Shown piece by piece: positions 23,804-33,534 of a stretch of 64,000 bases of DNA (its first letter is position 1; the number at the start of each line of letters is the position of its first letter). A program made the position numbers and the translations under genes. The stretch lies in NCBI RefSeq assembly GCF_021631985.1, contig NZ_CP070225.1:8370001-8434000 (forward strand), given 5' to 3'. This stretch comes from Sandaracinus amylolyticus. Its GTDB lineage: Bacteria > Myxococcota_A > Polyangia > Polyangiales > Sandaracinaceae. A model generated the notes under the pieces. That model saw only the letters and a program-made list of their open reading frames with translations, searched no databases and had not been told where the DNA came from.

Positions 23804-23839
23804 GATACCGTGTCGTCGTGCAAGCTCGACGTGCGGTCG

Positions 23840-25007
<1,168 letters not shown>

Positions 25008-25252
25008 GTTCCTCTCGAGCTCGTAACTGCGTCCTTGGGAGCCTCGGAGCCGAGCTTCGTGCCCATGCTTGTCCATGCGAGGACGGTGGACGAGCCACGC
25101 CTCTGGATACCGTTCGAGCAAAGAAACTCGGTCGAGGGCGCCAATCTCAGTAACGGGGACGATGCCCCAAGCCGCCTGCGGCGACCCTCTCCCGAAACCG
25201 CTGACCGGCAGCCCTACCACGGCGGGCGATCGGCCGGTGCACTAGATACAAG
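25008..25252 (-). ncRNA. Candidate IS110 bridge/seek RNA region, copy 1
   Basis: Non-coding segment between the transposase start and the element end. In IS110-group elements with a long non-coding transposase-start end this segment encodes the bridge RNA that pairs with donor and target. I could not fold it or identify the guide loops by eye, so the call rests on position. An identical segment is at 25471-25715. Confidence 0.4.
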
Positions 25253-25470
25253 CCGGCCGCGAAGAGGAACGCGAACAGGTTCTGCCAGTAGTGCCCCGTC
25301 GCCTCCATCGCGACGAACACGTCGGCAGGCTCACCGAGGAGCGAGCGCAGTCGGTCGTACCCCGACGCATCCTCGGAGAACGGCGTCGGCTTGCACACCG
25401 GCTTGCCGGCCTCGTCCACGATCGCGACCACGTGCTTCTCCGAACCGATGTCGATTCCGACGAATCTCAT
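25147..25470 (-). pseudogene. IS110 transposase N-terminal fragment in the second duplicate
   Basis: Starts at ATG 25470 with the same 73 residues as the main copy, from GIDIGSEKHVVAI to LFAFLFAAG. At the tandem junction (25252/25253) it runs into the non-coding end of the first unit and adds about 35 unrelated residues before a stop. It keeps only the first Asp and the Glu of the DEDD site, so it cannot be active. Confidence 0.8.
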
Positions 25471-25715
25471 GTTCCTCTCGAGCTCGTAACTGCGTCCTTG
25501 GGAGCCTCGGAGCCGAGCTTCGTGCCCATGCTTGTCCATGCGAGGACGGTGGACGAGCCACGCCTCTGGATACCGTTCGAGCAAAGAAACTCGGTCGAGG
25601 GCGCCAATCTCAGTAACGGGGACGATGCCCCAAGCCGCCTGCGGCGACCCTCTCCCGAAACCGCTGACCGGCAGCCCTACCACGGCGGGCGATCGGCCGG
25701 TGCACTAGATACAAG
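25471..25715 (-). ncRNA. Candidate IS110 bridge/seek RNA region, copy 2
   Basis: Duplicate of 25008-25252 in the second tandem unit. It lies at the outer end of the element, directly against the palindromic repeat array. Evidence is position and identity with copy 1 only. Confidence 0.4.
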
Positions 25716-25937
25716 TCCCTACCGGAGTGCTCGTCCCGGCGGTCCCGGACGGGAGCGCGCGAAGCGCGCGGAGGGCAGGGACCGTCGGGCGAGCCGATTT
25801 TCGGCAGTCCTCACCGGGGTGCTCGTCCCGGCGGTCCCGGACGGGAGCGCGCGAAGCGCGCGGAGGGTAGGGACCGTCGGGCGAGCCGATTTTCGCAGTC
25901 CCTACCGGAGTGCTCGTCCCGGCCCGGACGGACCGGC
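25715..25937 (+). repeat. Palindromic repeat family P, array of 2.4 units
   Basis: Tandem units at 25715-25806, 25807-25897 and a truncated one at 25898-25937 (period 91-92 bp). Each has GTCC-CACCGGAGTGCTCGTCCC, GGTCCCGGACGGGA, a GCGCGC-GAA-GCGCGC hairpin, GGAGGGTAGGGACC and GGGCGAGCCGATTTTCG. Single copies occur at 4688-4773 (inverted) and 35076-35165. The remaining sequence to 26108 has no gene and no feature I can identify apart from the ribosome binding site for the next gene. Confidence 0.85.
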
Positions 25938-26108
25938 GGAATCGACTGATCTCGCGCGGGCTGCTAGACGTTCGCTCGACGCGCGCCGCCGCGCGTCGAC
26001 GATGACCGCCTCTCTCTGATCCACGTCACCGCATCTCGCGCAGCGAGCACGCCTCTCGAGCGTGCGCGCGTGATGCTCACGTCGGCTCCGATGAGAGAGA
26101 AGGTTCGT

Positions 26109-26630
26109 ATGAGAAAGCTGAAGTACCACGTCGGGCTCACGCTCGACGGGTTCCTCGCGCACGAGGACGACACGTACGAAGGGTTCCTGAACGAAGGCGA
26201 GCACGTCGACGAGTTCTTCGACTCGTTCCGCACCAGCGACATCGTGCTGATGGGCCGCAAGACCTACGAGGTCGGGCTGCGGATGGGCGTGACCAGCCCC
26301 TATCCGATGCTCCGCCAGTACGTGTTCTCGCGATCGCTCGAGCGCTCGCCCGACCCCGCGGTCGAGCTGGTGCGCGACGATGCCGCGGGCCGCGTGCGCG
26401 CGCTGAAACGAGAGGACGGCAAGGACATCTGGCTCTGCGGCGGCGGTGAGCTCGCGAGCACGCTGCTCGAGGCCGACCTCGTCGACGAGATCATCGTGAA
26501 GCTCTATCCGGTCGTGTTCGGCAAGGGCATCCCGATGTTCGCGCGATCGCTGCAGCGCGCGCTCTCGCTGCGATCGACGAAGTCGTACGCGAACGGCGTG
26601 CAGCTGCTCACCTACTCGGTCACGCGCTGA
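26109..26630 (+). CDS. Dihydrofolate reductase-like/RibD C-terminal family protein
   Basis: 173 residues. ATG 26109 follows GAGAGAGAAGG; an upstream ATG in the same frame lacks such a site. The RibD_C fold is shown by KYHVGLTLDGFLAHED, VLMGRKTYEVG (NADPH site), DIWLCGGGELASTLLEADLVDE and the terminal LSLRSTKSYANGVQLLTYSV. Stand-alone members are often labelled DHFR-family reductases, but their substrates are unknown. It is monocistronic. Confidence 0.85.
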   Translation: MRKLKYHVGLTLDGFLAHEDDTYEGFLNEGEHVDEFFDSFRTSDIVLMGRKTYEVGLRMGVTSPYPMLRQYVFSRSLERSPDPAVELVRDDAAGRVRALKREDGKDIWLCGGGELASTLLEADLVDEIIVKLYPVVFGKGIPMFARSLQRALSLRSTKSYANGVQLLTYSVTR

Positions 26631-26776
26631 TCCGATCGCGCTCGGCGAGGGCATCTCGTCCTCGCCGAGCGCGCGCTCGTGACGAGTCGCGCCCGGTGCC
26701 GCCAACCACGAATCGGGGGGGCGTGATGGGCGGGTCACGTGATCGCGCCCCGGCGCGATCGAGTAGCCTCGTCGGA

Positions 26777-27373
26777 GTGACCGCTGCAGCGCGCTCGCGC
26801 GACGCCCCGTTCGTCGTGCCCGATCTCGAGGCGCCGATCGATCTCGAGTCGCGCCTCGCGCGTTGTCCGGTCGCCGAGGTGAAGGGCCTCTTCTTCGAGC
26901 CGATCGCCGAGCGCACCCGCCGCATCGGCAAGCCGGTGGGGCGCGCGCGTTATCTCGCGTTCCGCGGCTATCCGCTCACCGAGTGGCTCGCGTTCCTCGC
27001 CGCGGCCTCGCACGCGCTCTATCCGACGTTGCCTCCGCGCGAAGGCCTGCGTCGCGTCGGCTGGGGCGCGTACGACGGCTTCGTGCAGAGCACGGTGGGC
27101 GCGGTGCTCTTCGGGCTCGCGGGCAAGAGCCCCGAGCTCGCGGTGCCGCTCGTCGGGCGCGCCTACGAGCTCGTGCGCGCCCACGGCGTGGTGCGGATCC
27201 TCGAGCACGGCCCGGGTCGCGCGGTCTTTTCGTACCGCGACTTCTGGGACTGGCCCGACGCATGGCACCTCGGTGTGCTCGAGGGTGCGCTGCGCGTGTT
27301 CCGACTGCGCGGCGACGTGCGCGTCCGCGTGCACGGCGAGCGCGACGCGGATCTCGAGCTGCGTTGGCGGTAG
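26777..27373 (+). CDS. DUF2378 (TIGR02265) family protein
   Basis: 198 residues from GTG 26777 (ATG 26726 would add 17 residues). VKGLFFEPIAERTRRIGKP, RFRGYPLTEWLAFL-like and the closing FSYRDFWDWPDAWHLGVLEG are the recognisable features of this family, described as restricted to Myxococcales. Function is unknown. It ends 44 bp before the amidotransferase/transglutaminase gene, so perhaps the same transcript. Confidence 0.75.
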   Translation: MTAAARSRDAPFVVPDLEAPIDLESRLARCPVAEVKGLFFEPIAERTRRIGKPVGRARYLAFRGYPLTEWLAFLAAASHALYPTLPPREGLRRVGWGAYDGFVQSTVGAVLFGLAGKSPELAVPLVGRAYELVRAHGVVRILEHGPGRAVFSYRDFWDWPDAWHLGVLEGALRVFRLRGDVRVRVHGERDADLELRWR

Positions 27374-27417
27374 ACCGAGCGCGCTTCGCGAGGGTCCGTC
27401 TGCTACCCTCGCCCGGC

Positions 27418-29376
27418 GTGAGCGATCCGCCGTCCGTACCGCCGCGTTCGATCACGCCGCAGGCCTCCGCGGATGCTCCTTCCGCGACCGGCCGCGGCCC
27501 GCTCGCCGAGGTCTACGCGCGCGAGCACAAGGCCACGCGGCTCCTCGCGATGTCGCTCGACGCGCCGGTCTCGCCGTCGATCTCGCTGCGCGCGCTGGAG
27601 CACGGCACCGATGCGCGCGAGCACGGCTACGGCTGGGGCTTCGCGTGGTACCCCGAGGCCGGTCCCGCCGCGCTGGTCATCAAGGACCCGACGTCGATCG
27701 GCGAGAACCCGATGACGAAGCTCCTGCGCGACTGGGAGCGCTTCCAGTCGACGGTCTTCGTCTGCCACCTGCGCGGCGCCGCGCGCACGCTGAGCGAGCA
27801 GGACACGCACCCGTTCGCGCACAACTGGGCGGGGCGCTCGTTCGTGCTCGCGCACAACGGCGATCTCTTCGGCGACCTCGAGGTGCAGCTCCCGCTCGAG
27901 CCCTCGAGCGCGTTCGCGCCGATGGGACGCACCGACAGCGAGCGCGCGTTCTGCTGGCTGCTCGAGCGCATGCGCACCTGCGGCGCGAAGCGTCTCGCGG
28001 AGATCGGGTGGGAGCGCCTGCACGAGTGGTTCCGCGAGCTCGACGCGCTCGGCACCGCGAATTTCCTGTTCACCGACGGCATCGACGTCGCCGTCTATCG
28101 CGACGCCGAGGGCTACAACACGCTCTACTCGCTGCGCCTCGCGCCGCCCCACGCGTCGACGATCTGGCGCACGCCCGACATCGACGTCGACCTCACCGAC
28201 GCCGAGGATCGCAACCGCACCGCGGTGCTGTTCTCCACGATCCCGCTCTCGCCCAAGCCCCAGCCGGTGCCCGCGGCCGCGAAGACCCCGACGCCGGTCC
28301 CGCCGAGCCCGCAGTGGGTCGCGATGACCGAGGGGCAGATGCTCGTCGCGCGTCGCGGCTCGATCATCTTCGACTCGCACGCCGGGCCCAGCGCTGCGCG
28401 CCGCATCGTCGCGCCGCCGCCGGTCGGGCTCGATGCGGGAGAGCGCGTCTCGCGTGCGCCCGAGGCCCCCGCGATCGTCATCACGCCCGAGAAGAAGGGC
28501 CGCGTGATGACGGTGCTGCACGAGACGATCTACCGCTACGAAGAAGCGGTCGAGCGCAGCAAGCACCTCTTCCGCCTGCAGCCCTGCCACGACCTCGGGC
28601 AGGAGCTGATCGAGTACTCGCTCGAGCTCAACGCGGGCGGCCTGCGGCGCGCGTACGACGACGTGTTCGGCAACCAGGTCGTGCGCGCCGAGATCGAGCA
28701 GCCCTACGAAGAGCTGCGCATCACCTCGCGCTCGAAGGTGCGCATCCTCCACGAGCCCTCGGCGGATCTCGATGCGCCCGAGCGTCGCGTGACGATCCCG
28801 CTCGTGTGGATGCCCTGGCAGCGTCAGATGATGACGCCCTACCTGCTGCCGCCCGAGCTCCCCGAGACGCAGCTGCAGGAGCTCGTCGAGTTCGCGATGA
28901 GCTTCGTCGAGCGCCAGGACGGCGATCTCGCGCAGACGCTGCTCGACATGAACACGTCGATCTACCGCGACTTCAAGTACGTCTCGGGGTCGACCACGCT
29001 CGCGACGACCGCGTACGACGTCTACTGCTCGCGCACCGGCGTCTGTCAGGACTTCGCGAACCTGCTGATCTGCCTGGCGCGACTGCTCGGGATCCCCGCG
29101 CGTTACCGCGTCGGCTACATCTTCACCGGCGGCGCGGGCCGCTACGAGAACACCCAGCAGTCGGACGCGAGCCACGCGTGGGCCGAGCTCTACCTGCCCT
29201 GGGCGGGCTGGACCGGCTTCGACCCGACGAACGGCGTGCTCGCGGGGCGCGACCACGTGCGCGTGGCCTGCGGGCGCAACTACCGCGACGCGACCCCGAC
29301 CAGCGGCACGCTCTACAAGGGCGGCGGCGGCGAGACGCTCGAGGTCGCGGTGAAGGTCGAAGAGGTCGAGCCGTAG
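27418..29376 (+). CDS. Fusion: class II glutamine amidotransferase-like domain plus transglutaminase-like domain
   Basis: 652 residues from GTG 27418. Residues about 36-290 resemble the YafJ-type class II amidotransferase (GYGWGFAWYPEAGPAALVIK, FVCHLRGAARTL, FVLAHNGDLFG, MGRTDSERAFCWLLERM). The N-terminal nucleophile Cys of the family (CRLLAMS) is Thr40 here (ATRLLAMS) and is not at the N-terminus. A Pro-rich linker (about 290-330) joins a transglutaminase N-domain (TVLHETIYRYEEAVERSKHL) and a catalytic domain with an intact triad: Cys in GVCQDFANLL (about 542), His in SHAWAEL (about 585), Asp in GFDPTNG (about 602). It is likely a cytoplasmic protease or peptide-modifying enzyme with a degenerate amidotransferase domain. 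Confidence 0.82.
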   Translation: MSDPPSVPPRSITPQASADAPSATGRGPLAEVYAREHKATRLLAMSLDAPVSPSISLRALEHGTDAREHGYGWGFAWYPEAGPAALVIKDPTSIGENPMTKLLRDWERFQSTVFVCHLRGAARTLSEQDTHPFAHNWAGRSFVLAHNGDLFGDLEVQLPLEPSSAFAPMGRTDSERAFCWLLERMRTCGAKRLAEIGWERLHEWFRELDALGTANFLFTDGIDVAVYRDAEGYNTLYSLRLAPPHASTIWRTPDIDVDLTDAEDRNRTAVLFSTIPLSPKPQPVPAAAKTPTPVPPSPQWVAMTEGQMLVARRGSIIFDSHAGPSAARRIVAPPPVGLDAGERVSRAPEAPAIVITPEKKGRVMTVLHETIYRYEEAVERSKHLFRLQPCHDLGQELIEYSLELNAGGLRRAYDDVFGNQVVRAEIEQPYEELRITSRSKVRILHEPSADLDAPERRVTIPLVWMPWQRQMMTPYLLPPELPETQLQELVEFAMSFVERQDGDLAQTLLDMNTSIYRDFKYVSGSTTLATTAYDVYCSRTGVCQDFANLLICLARLLGIPARYRVGYIFTGGAGRYENTQQSDASHAWAELYLPWAGWTGFDPTNGVLAGRDHVRVACGRNYRDATPTSGTLYKGGGGETLEVAVKVEEVEP

Positions 29377-29394
29377 GCGCTCGACCTCTTCGAC
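29356..29394 (+). terminator. Strong hairpin overlapping the stop codon of the fusion gene
   Basis: GTCGAAGAGGTCGAGC pairs with GCTCGACCTCTTCGAC (16 bp, 7-nt loop). The left arm encodes the last residues of the upstream gene and the loop holds its TAG stop. It sits between convergent genes, so may terminate both. There is no U tract. Confidence 0.6.
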
Positions 29395-29401
29395 GCGACC
29401 T

Positions 29402-30070
29402 TCACGGGCCGATCGCGTCGGCGAGCATCCGGCGCGACTGGCGCTCCGGCGTCACCTCGATCAGCGGGCGGAACTGAATCGTCTCGGGGTCGTACGCGAA
29501 GATCTCGCCGCTGCCGATCTTGTAGACCCACGCGTGCAGCCGGAGCTTGCCCGCCGCGAGCTTCGCCGCGACCGACGGATGCGTGCGCAGGTTGACCATC
29601 TGCTGCAGCACGTTCTCCTGGATCGCGACGTTCAGCTTCTCGTCGGCCGGACGATCGGCGTAGACGCTCTGCATCACCCGCCGCGTGGGCTCCGCGTGGC
29701 CGAGCCACGCGGTCACCGCGGGCAGCCCCTTCGGGGGCTCGGGCTCGAGCAGCGCCTTCATCGCGCCGCATCCCGAGTGACCGCAGACCACGATGTCGGC
29801 GACGCCGAGCACGTCGATCGCGTACTCGATGGTGCCCGCCTCCGAGCATCCCTGGGGCGAGTAGGGCGGGACGATGTTGCCCGCGTTGCGGACGACGAAG
29901 AGATCCCCGGGCTCGGTCTGCGTGAGCAGGTTCGGCTGGATGCGGGAGTCCGAGCACGTGATGAAGAGGGCCTGGGGCGACTGGCCGGATGCCAGCTGGC
30001 GGAAGAGCTCCCGATGCTCTTCGAACACGTGGTCTCGGAACCGCTGGAACCCCGTCACGAGCTTCTTCAT
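29402..30070 (-). CDS. Beta-class carbonic anhydrase
   Basis: 222 residues. Zinc ligands are Cys39 (ITCSDSR), His98 and Cys101 (CGHSGCG); Asp41/Arg43 form the catalytic dyad. ATG 30070 was chosen because MKKLVTGFQRFRDHVFEEHR is the usual family start. It interconverts CO2 and bicarbonate in the cytoplasm. It is monocistronic, convergent with the fusion gene. Confidence 0.93.
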   Translation of the reverse strand: MKKLVTGFQRFRDHVFEEHRELFRQLASGQSPQALFITCSDSRIQPNLLTQTEPGDLFVVRNAGNIVPPYSPQGCSEAGTIEYAIDVLGVADIVVCGHSGCGAMKALLEPEPPKGLPAVTAWLGHAEPTRRVMQSVYADRPADEKLNVAIQENVLQQMVNLRTHPSVAAKLAAGKLRLHAWVYKIGSGEIFAYDPETIQFRPLIEVTPERQSRRMLADAIGP

Positions 30071-30192
30071 CGTCACCTCTCGTGGCGGCGATGTGGGGTG
30101 GCGACCGACAATGACGCCAAATCCCGACGCGCCTCGGCATCGTGAATACCACAGGTCGCGCCAGGTCGACACCCCGCTCGGGGAAAATTTCC

Positions 30193-30975
30193 TCAACAGG
30201 TGTCACATGCACCGACACCGGTGCACCCGGTCGCGTTGCTGCACCCCGGAGGGCACTGCACCGGGCTCCGACTCGGACAATCCGCGCCCGCGCTGCATGC
30301 CACGTCGCATGCGCACGAGGTGTCGCACGACACGCCGCCCGAGCAGGACCCGTCGCCCGAGCACGCGACCGAGCACGCGTTGGCGCCGCACTCCACGCCG
30401 AACCCGCAGCTCCCGGGCCCGGGGCAGCCCACCGCGCAGCCCGTCGAGCTGCCGCACGAGATCGGCCCGCACGAGGTGTCGCCGATGCACTCGATCGAGC
30501 ACGGCGCCGCGCCGCAGACCGCGCCGAAGAAGCAGCTGCGATCCCCCTCGCAGCGCACCTCGCAGCTCGAGGACCCGGCGCAGTCGATCGCGGTCATGCA
30601 GCCCTGGCGCGCGACGCAGCGCACCTGGCAGGGCATGCCGGTCGGACAGACGATCACGGGGAGCTCGTCGCCGATGATGCGGCACACGCCGCCGGCGCAG
30701 CCGTCGTTGCACACGCTCGGGCAGCTCGTGGTCGCGTCGGGAAGGCTCGCGGCATCCGGGTTCAACGGCAGGAACGCATCGACCGGCGCGTCCGTGGGCA
30801 CTGTCGCGTCCTCGGGCGTCGTGGTCGCGTCGGGCGCTGGGACCCGCGCGTCGAAGCCGCCCGCGTCACCCGCCTCGAGCGCGCTCGGATCGAACCCGAT
30901 GCGGCCGCAGCCCGCGGCCGCGCACACCCACAGCACCGTGCACCAGAGCACGAGCTCGGCCCGACGCGCCCTCAC
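30193..30975 (-). CDS. Cys-rich lipoprotein, CGRIGFD type
   Basis: 260 residues from GTG 30975. The lipobox VCAAAGC is followed by GRIGFD, a start I associate with large families of secreted proteins in these bacteria. An Asp/Pro/Ala-rich linker (residues about 25-75) precedes about 150 residues with a Cys at nearly every sixth position (SCEVRCEGDRSCFFGAVCG and similar), suggesting a disulphide-stabilised repeat surface protein. No enzyme motif is present. The start lies 31 bp beyond the GNAT stop, and both genes are on the minus strand. Confidence 0.72.
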   Translation of the reverse strand: MRARRAELVLWCTVLWVCAAAGCGRIGFDPSALEAGDAGGFDARVPAPDATTTPEDATVPTDAPVDAFLPLNPDAASLPDATTSCPSVCNDGCAGGVCRIIGDELPVIVCPTGMPCQVRCVARQGCMTAIDCAGSSSCEVRCEGDRSCFFGAVCGAAPCSIECIGDTSCGPISCGSSTGCAVGCPGPGSCGFGVECGANACSVACSGDGSCSGGVSCDTSCACDVACSAGADCPSRSPVQCPPGCSNATGCTGVGACDTC

Positions 30976-31006
30976 CGCCTTCCGAGGATACCCGAGATCG
31001 TCGTCC

Positions 31007-31441
31007 TCATCCGCCACGCGTGTAGATGTCCGGATCCAGCCGTTCCATGAAACGTCGTGGCTCGCGCATGGGCCCGAAGCCGTGCTGCGCGTAGAGCCCG
31101 TGGGCATCGAGGGTGCCCAGCATCCATCGCCGCACCTCGTGCTGCCCGGTGCTCACCTCGACGAGCCACTTGCCGAGACCGGAGCCTCGCGCCTCGGGCA
31201 GCACGAACACGTCGCACAGATAGGCGAACGTGACCTCGTCGCTGATGACGCGCGCGTAGCCGAGCTGGCGCTCGCCGCGATAGAGCCCGAAGCAGCACGA
31301 GAGCTCGATCGCGCGCTCGACGCGCGCGCGGGAGATGCCCTTCGCCCAGTACGACTCCTCGCCGAGGAAGCGATGGACGAGGCCCACGTCGAGGCGCGTC
31401 TTGTCGGTGTCGATCTCGTGCTCGCCCTTCGTCCACTTCAT
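31007..31441 (-). CDS. GNAT family N-acetyltransferase
   Basis: 144 residues. The acetyl-CoA pyrophosphate loop is VLPEARGSGLGKWLVE (R-x-x-G-x-G type), preceded by the beta4 strand FAYLCDVFVLP. The C-terminal YAQHGFGPMREPRRFMER is the usual beta6 region. The acceptor substrate cannot be predicted. ATG 31441. Confidence 0.88.
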   Translation of the reverse strand: MKWTKGEHEIDTDKTRLDVGLVHRFLGEESYWAKGISRARVERAIELSCCFGLYRGERQLGYARVISDEVTFAYLCDVFVLPEARGSGLGKWLVEVSTGQHEVRRWMLGTLDAHGLYAQHGFGPMREPRRFMERLDPDIYTRGG

Positions 31442-31509
31442 AGGACGAGCCTACGGGCGCGCCGTGGTGCTCGCCGTGCGCCAGGTCGTCGATGTCGCGA
31501 GGACCGCTG

Positions 31510-32319
31510 CTACGGATTCTGTAGCGCGAGCCCGCGTCGGGTCGCGGCGAAGCGCAGCGCGAGCTCCGAGGGCGCGCGGCCCGTCATCTCGCGGAGCTCG
31601 GCGATCATGTGCGCCTGATCGAAGTAGCCGGCGTCGCGCGCGATGACGCCCCACGCCGGGCGCGGCGTGCTCGCGCGCAGCATCGCGAGCGCGCGCTGGA
31701 AGCGGACGATGCGCAGGTAGTGCTTGGGCCCGACGCCGACGACGGCGTCGAACGCGCGGCGCAGCTGGCGCTCGCTCAGGCCCACGTGCGCGGCGAGCGC
31801 GTCGACGCGCGGCAGTGTCTCCATCGCGTCGATCGTGCGGGTGGCGCGGCGCACCGCGGAGGAGGCGGCGGGCTCGAACACACGATCGCTGGAGAGCCGC
31901 GCCTCGAGCGCGGAGATCATCAGGCGCGCGCGGGCCTCGTCACCGCGCGCGCCGGCGAGCGCGTCCTGGAGCGCGCGCCCGCTGCCGCCCCAGAGCGTCT
32001 CGACCGAGGTGTGGCGATCGGTGAGCTCCGACATCGGCATGCCGAAGAACGGGTAGGCGCCCGCGGCGCGGAACCGCACGATCACCGCCGACGCGAGCGG
32101 GCTCGACTCCTTGCTGATCGCGCGGGTGCGGGTGCCCATCGCCCCGGCCTCGGCGCCGCGTCCGTCGATCTGCACGACGAGCTCGGTCTTGCCGTCGGGG
32201 AGCCGCTCGTAGCGCAGGCGTGCGAGGTCGGGCGCGTCGATCACGCGCACGCACTCGACGAAGCGCGCGAGCGAGCGGGGCGGAGCGAACGCGCGGGTCG
32301 TCAGCACGATCGCCAGCAT
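31510..32319 (-). CDS. AraC-family transcriptional regulator
   Basis: 269 residues. The N-terminal part (RYERLPDGKTELVVQIDG ... SAVIVRFRAAGAYPFFGMP) resembles the DUF6597-type sensor, and two HTH motifs follow (VDALAAHVGLSERQLRRAFD; ARDAGYFDQAHMIAELREMT). It is divergent from the SnoaL-like gene at 32401, with an inverted repeat between them, so that gene is its probable target. ATG 32319. Confidence 0.87.
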   Translation of the reverse strand: MLAIVLTTRAFAPPRSLARFVECVRVIDAPDLARLRYERLPDGKTELVVQIDGRGAEAGAMGTRTRAISKESSPLASAVIVRFRAAGAYPFFGMPMSELTDRHTSVETLWGGSGRALQDALAGARGDEARARLMISALEARLSSDRVFEPAASSAVRRATRTIDAMETLPRVDALAAHVGLSERQLRRAFDAVVGVGPKHYLRIVRFQRALAMLRASTPRPAWGVIARDAGYFDQAHMIAELREMTGRAPSELALRFAATRRGLALQNP

Positions 32320-32353
32320 GGTCGTGCCGGCGCGCGGGAGCACGCGGGGATGG

Positions 32354-32370
32354 CCGATTCTTCCAATCGG
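32354..32370. promoter_or_regulatory. Inverted repeat in AraC/SnoaL divergent promoter region
   Basis: CCGATT-CTTCC-AATCGG, arms of 6 bp. It lies between the AraC regulator (start 32319) and the SnoaL-like gene (start 32401), the expected place for an operator. AraC proteins usually bind direct repeats, so the link to this regulator is tentative. Confidence 0.35.
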
Positions 32371-32400
32371 CGGAGCGCGCGGGGCGGCATCTCGATCCCC

Positions 32401-32799
32401 ATGCACACCGACGATCCGAGACGGGCGATCGTGACCGAGGCCTTCGCGCGTGCGGCCGAGGGCGACTTCGAGCGCTTCTTCGCGATGCTGGGCGACGACT
32501 GTCGCTGGACGATCAGCGGCACCTCGCGGTTCTCGCGCACCTTCGCGAGCAAGCCGGTGATCCTCGAGCAGCTGATCGCGCCGCTGCGGTCGCGCATCGA
32601 GGGCGCGATGCGGATCATCGCGTCGCGGGTGATCGCCGATGGCGACGTGGTGGTCGTCGAGGCGCGCGGCGACAACGTGACGAAGAAGGGCGTGCGCTAC
32701 GACAACCAGTACTGCTTCGTCATGCGCTTCGAGGGCGAGTGCGTCGCGGAGATCACCGAGCACGTCGACACCGCGCTGATCGATCGCGTGTTCGGCTGA
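32401..32799 (+). CDS. SnoaL-like/NTF2-fold protein
   Basis: 132 residues from ATG 32401 (an in-frame ATG at 32350 would overlap the inverted repeat). The NTF2 cone fold is suggested by AIVTEAFARAAEGDFERFFAMLGDDCRWTI and GVRYDNQYCFVMRFEGECVAEITEHVDTALI. It may be an isomerase, hydrolase or ligand-binding protein. It probably belongs to the regulon of the divergent AraC gene. Confidence 0.78.
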   Translation: MHTDDPRRAIVTEAFARAAEGDFERFFAMLGDDCRWTISGTSRFSRTFASKPVILEQLIAPLRSRIEGAMRIIASRVIADGDVVVVEARGDNVTKKGVRYDNQYCFVMRFEGECVAEITEHVDTALIDRVFG

Positions 32800-32865
32800 C
32801 GGTGCGTCGAGGTGGGCGCGCGGCGCTTGATCCGTTCGCGGCGCACGGGCGTATGATCCCCTCGA

Positions 32866-33534
32866 ATGGCCCGACGGCTCGCTGCCTTCTGGACCGCTCT
32901 CGCCCTCGCGCTGGCGCTGCCGAGCGTCGCAGGGGCGCAGGACGGAACCCCACCCCCGTCCTCCTCGCCATCGTCGTCGCGTGACGCCGAGGCGCGCGCG
33001 CTCTTCGAGGCGGGACGCGTCGCGTTCGCCGACGGACGCTTCGAGGACGCGCTCGAGTACTTCGAGCGCTCGCACGAGCTCTCGGGCCGGCCGGAGCTGC
33101 TCTACAACATCGGCACGAGCTCGGATCGTCTGCGCCGCGAGCGCGAGGCGGTGACCGCGTTCGAGGCGTACCTCGAGGCACTGCCCGATGCGCCCAATCG
33201 GCGCGAGGTCGAAGGCCGGCTGCGGGTGCTGCGCGAGGAGATCGCGCGCGAAGACGAGCAGGCGGCCGCGGTCGCAGCGGCCGAGGCGGCGGCGGCGCAG
33301 GACGCGGCGAGCGCGCCGATCGCCGAGCCCGCGGGCGAGACGGCCGAGCGCGACGAGGGCGGCGAGGACGTGCTCACGGCCTGGTGGCTGTGGACGATCA
33401 TCGGGGTGGTGGTCGCGGGCGGCGTCGCGGGGGCGGTGGTCGCGGCGACGGTGGCGCAGGAGGACGTGTATCCGCCCTACACGACCGGCGACGGCGGGGC
33501 GATCGCGATCACGCTGACGGTGCCGATCCCGTGA
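32866..33534 (+). CDS. TPR protein with signal peptide and membrane helix
   Basis: 222 residues. The signal peptide (LAAFWTALALALALPSVAGA) precedes two tetratricopeptide-type repeats (ARALFEAGRVAFADGRFEDALEYF; PELLYNIGTSSDRLRREREA), an Ala/Glu-rich coiled linker, and one helix WWLWTIIGVVVAGGVAGAVV with a short tail. This TPR-then-helix form is common in myxobacteria beside lipoproteins. Its stop overlaps the next ATG (TGATG), so the two are coupled. Confidence 0.75.
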   Translation: MARRLAAFWTALALALALPSVAGAQDGTPPPSSSPSSSRDAEARALFEAGRVAFADGRFEDALEYFERSHELSGRPELLYNIGTSSDRLRREREAVTAFEAYLEALPDAPNRREVEGRLRVLREEIAREDEQAAAVAAAEAAAAQDAASAPIAEPAGETAERDEGGEDVLTAWWLWTIIGVVVAGGVAGAVVAATVAQEDVYPPYTTGDGGAIAITLTVPIP

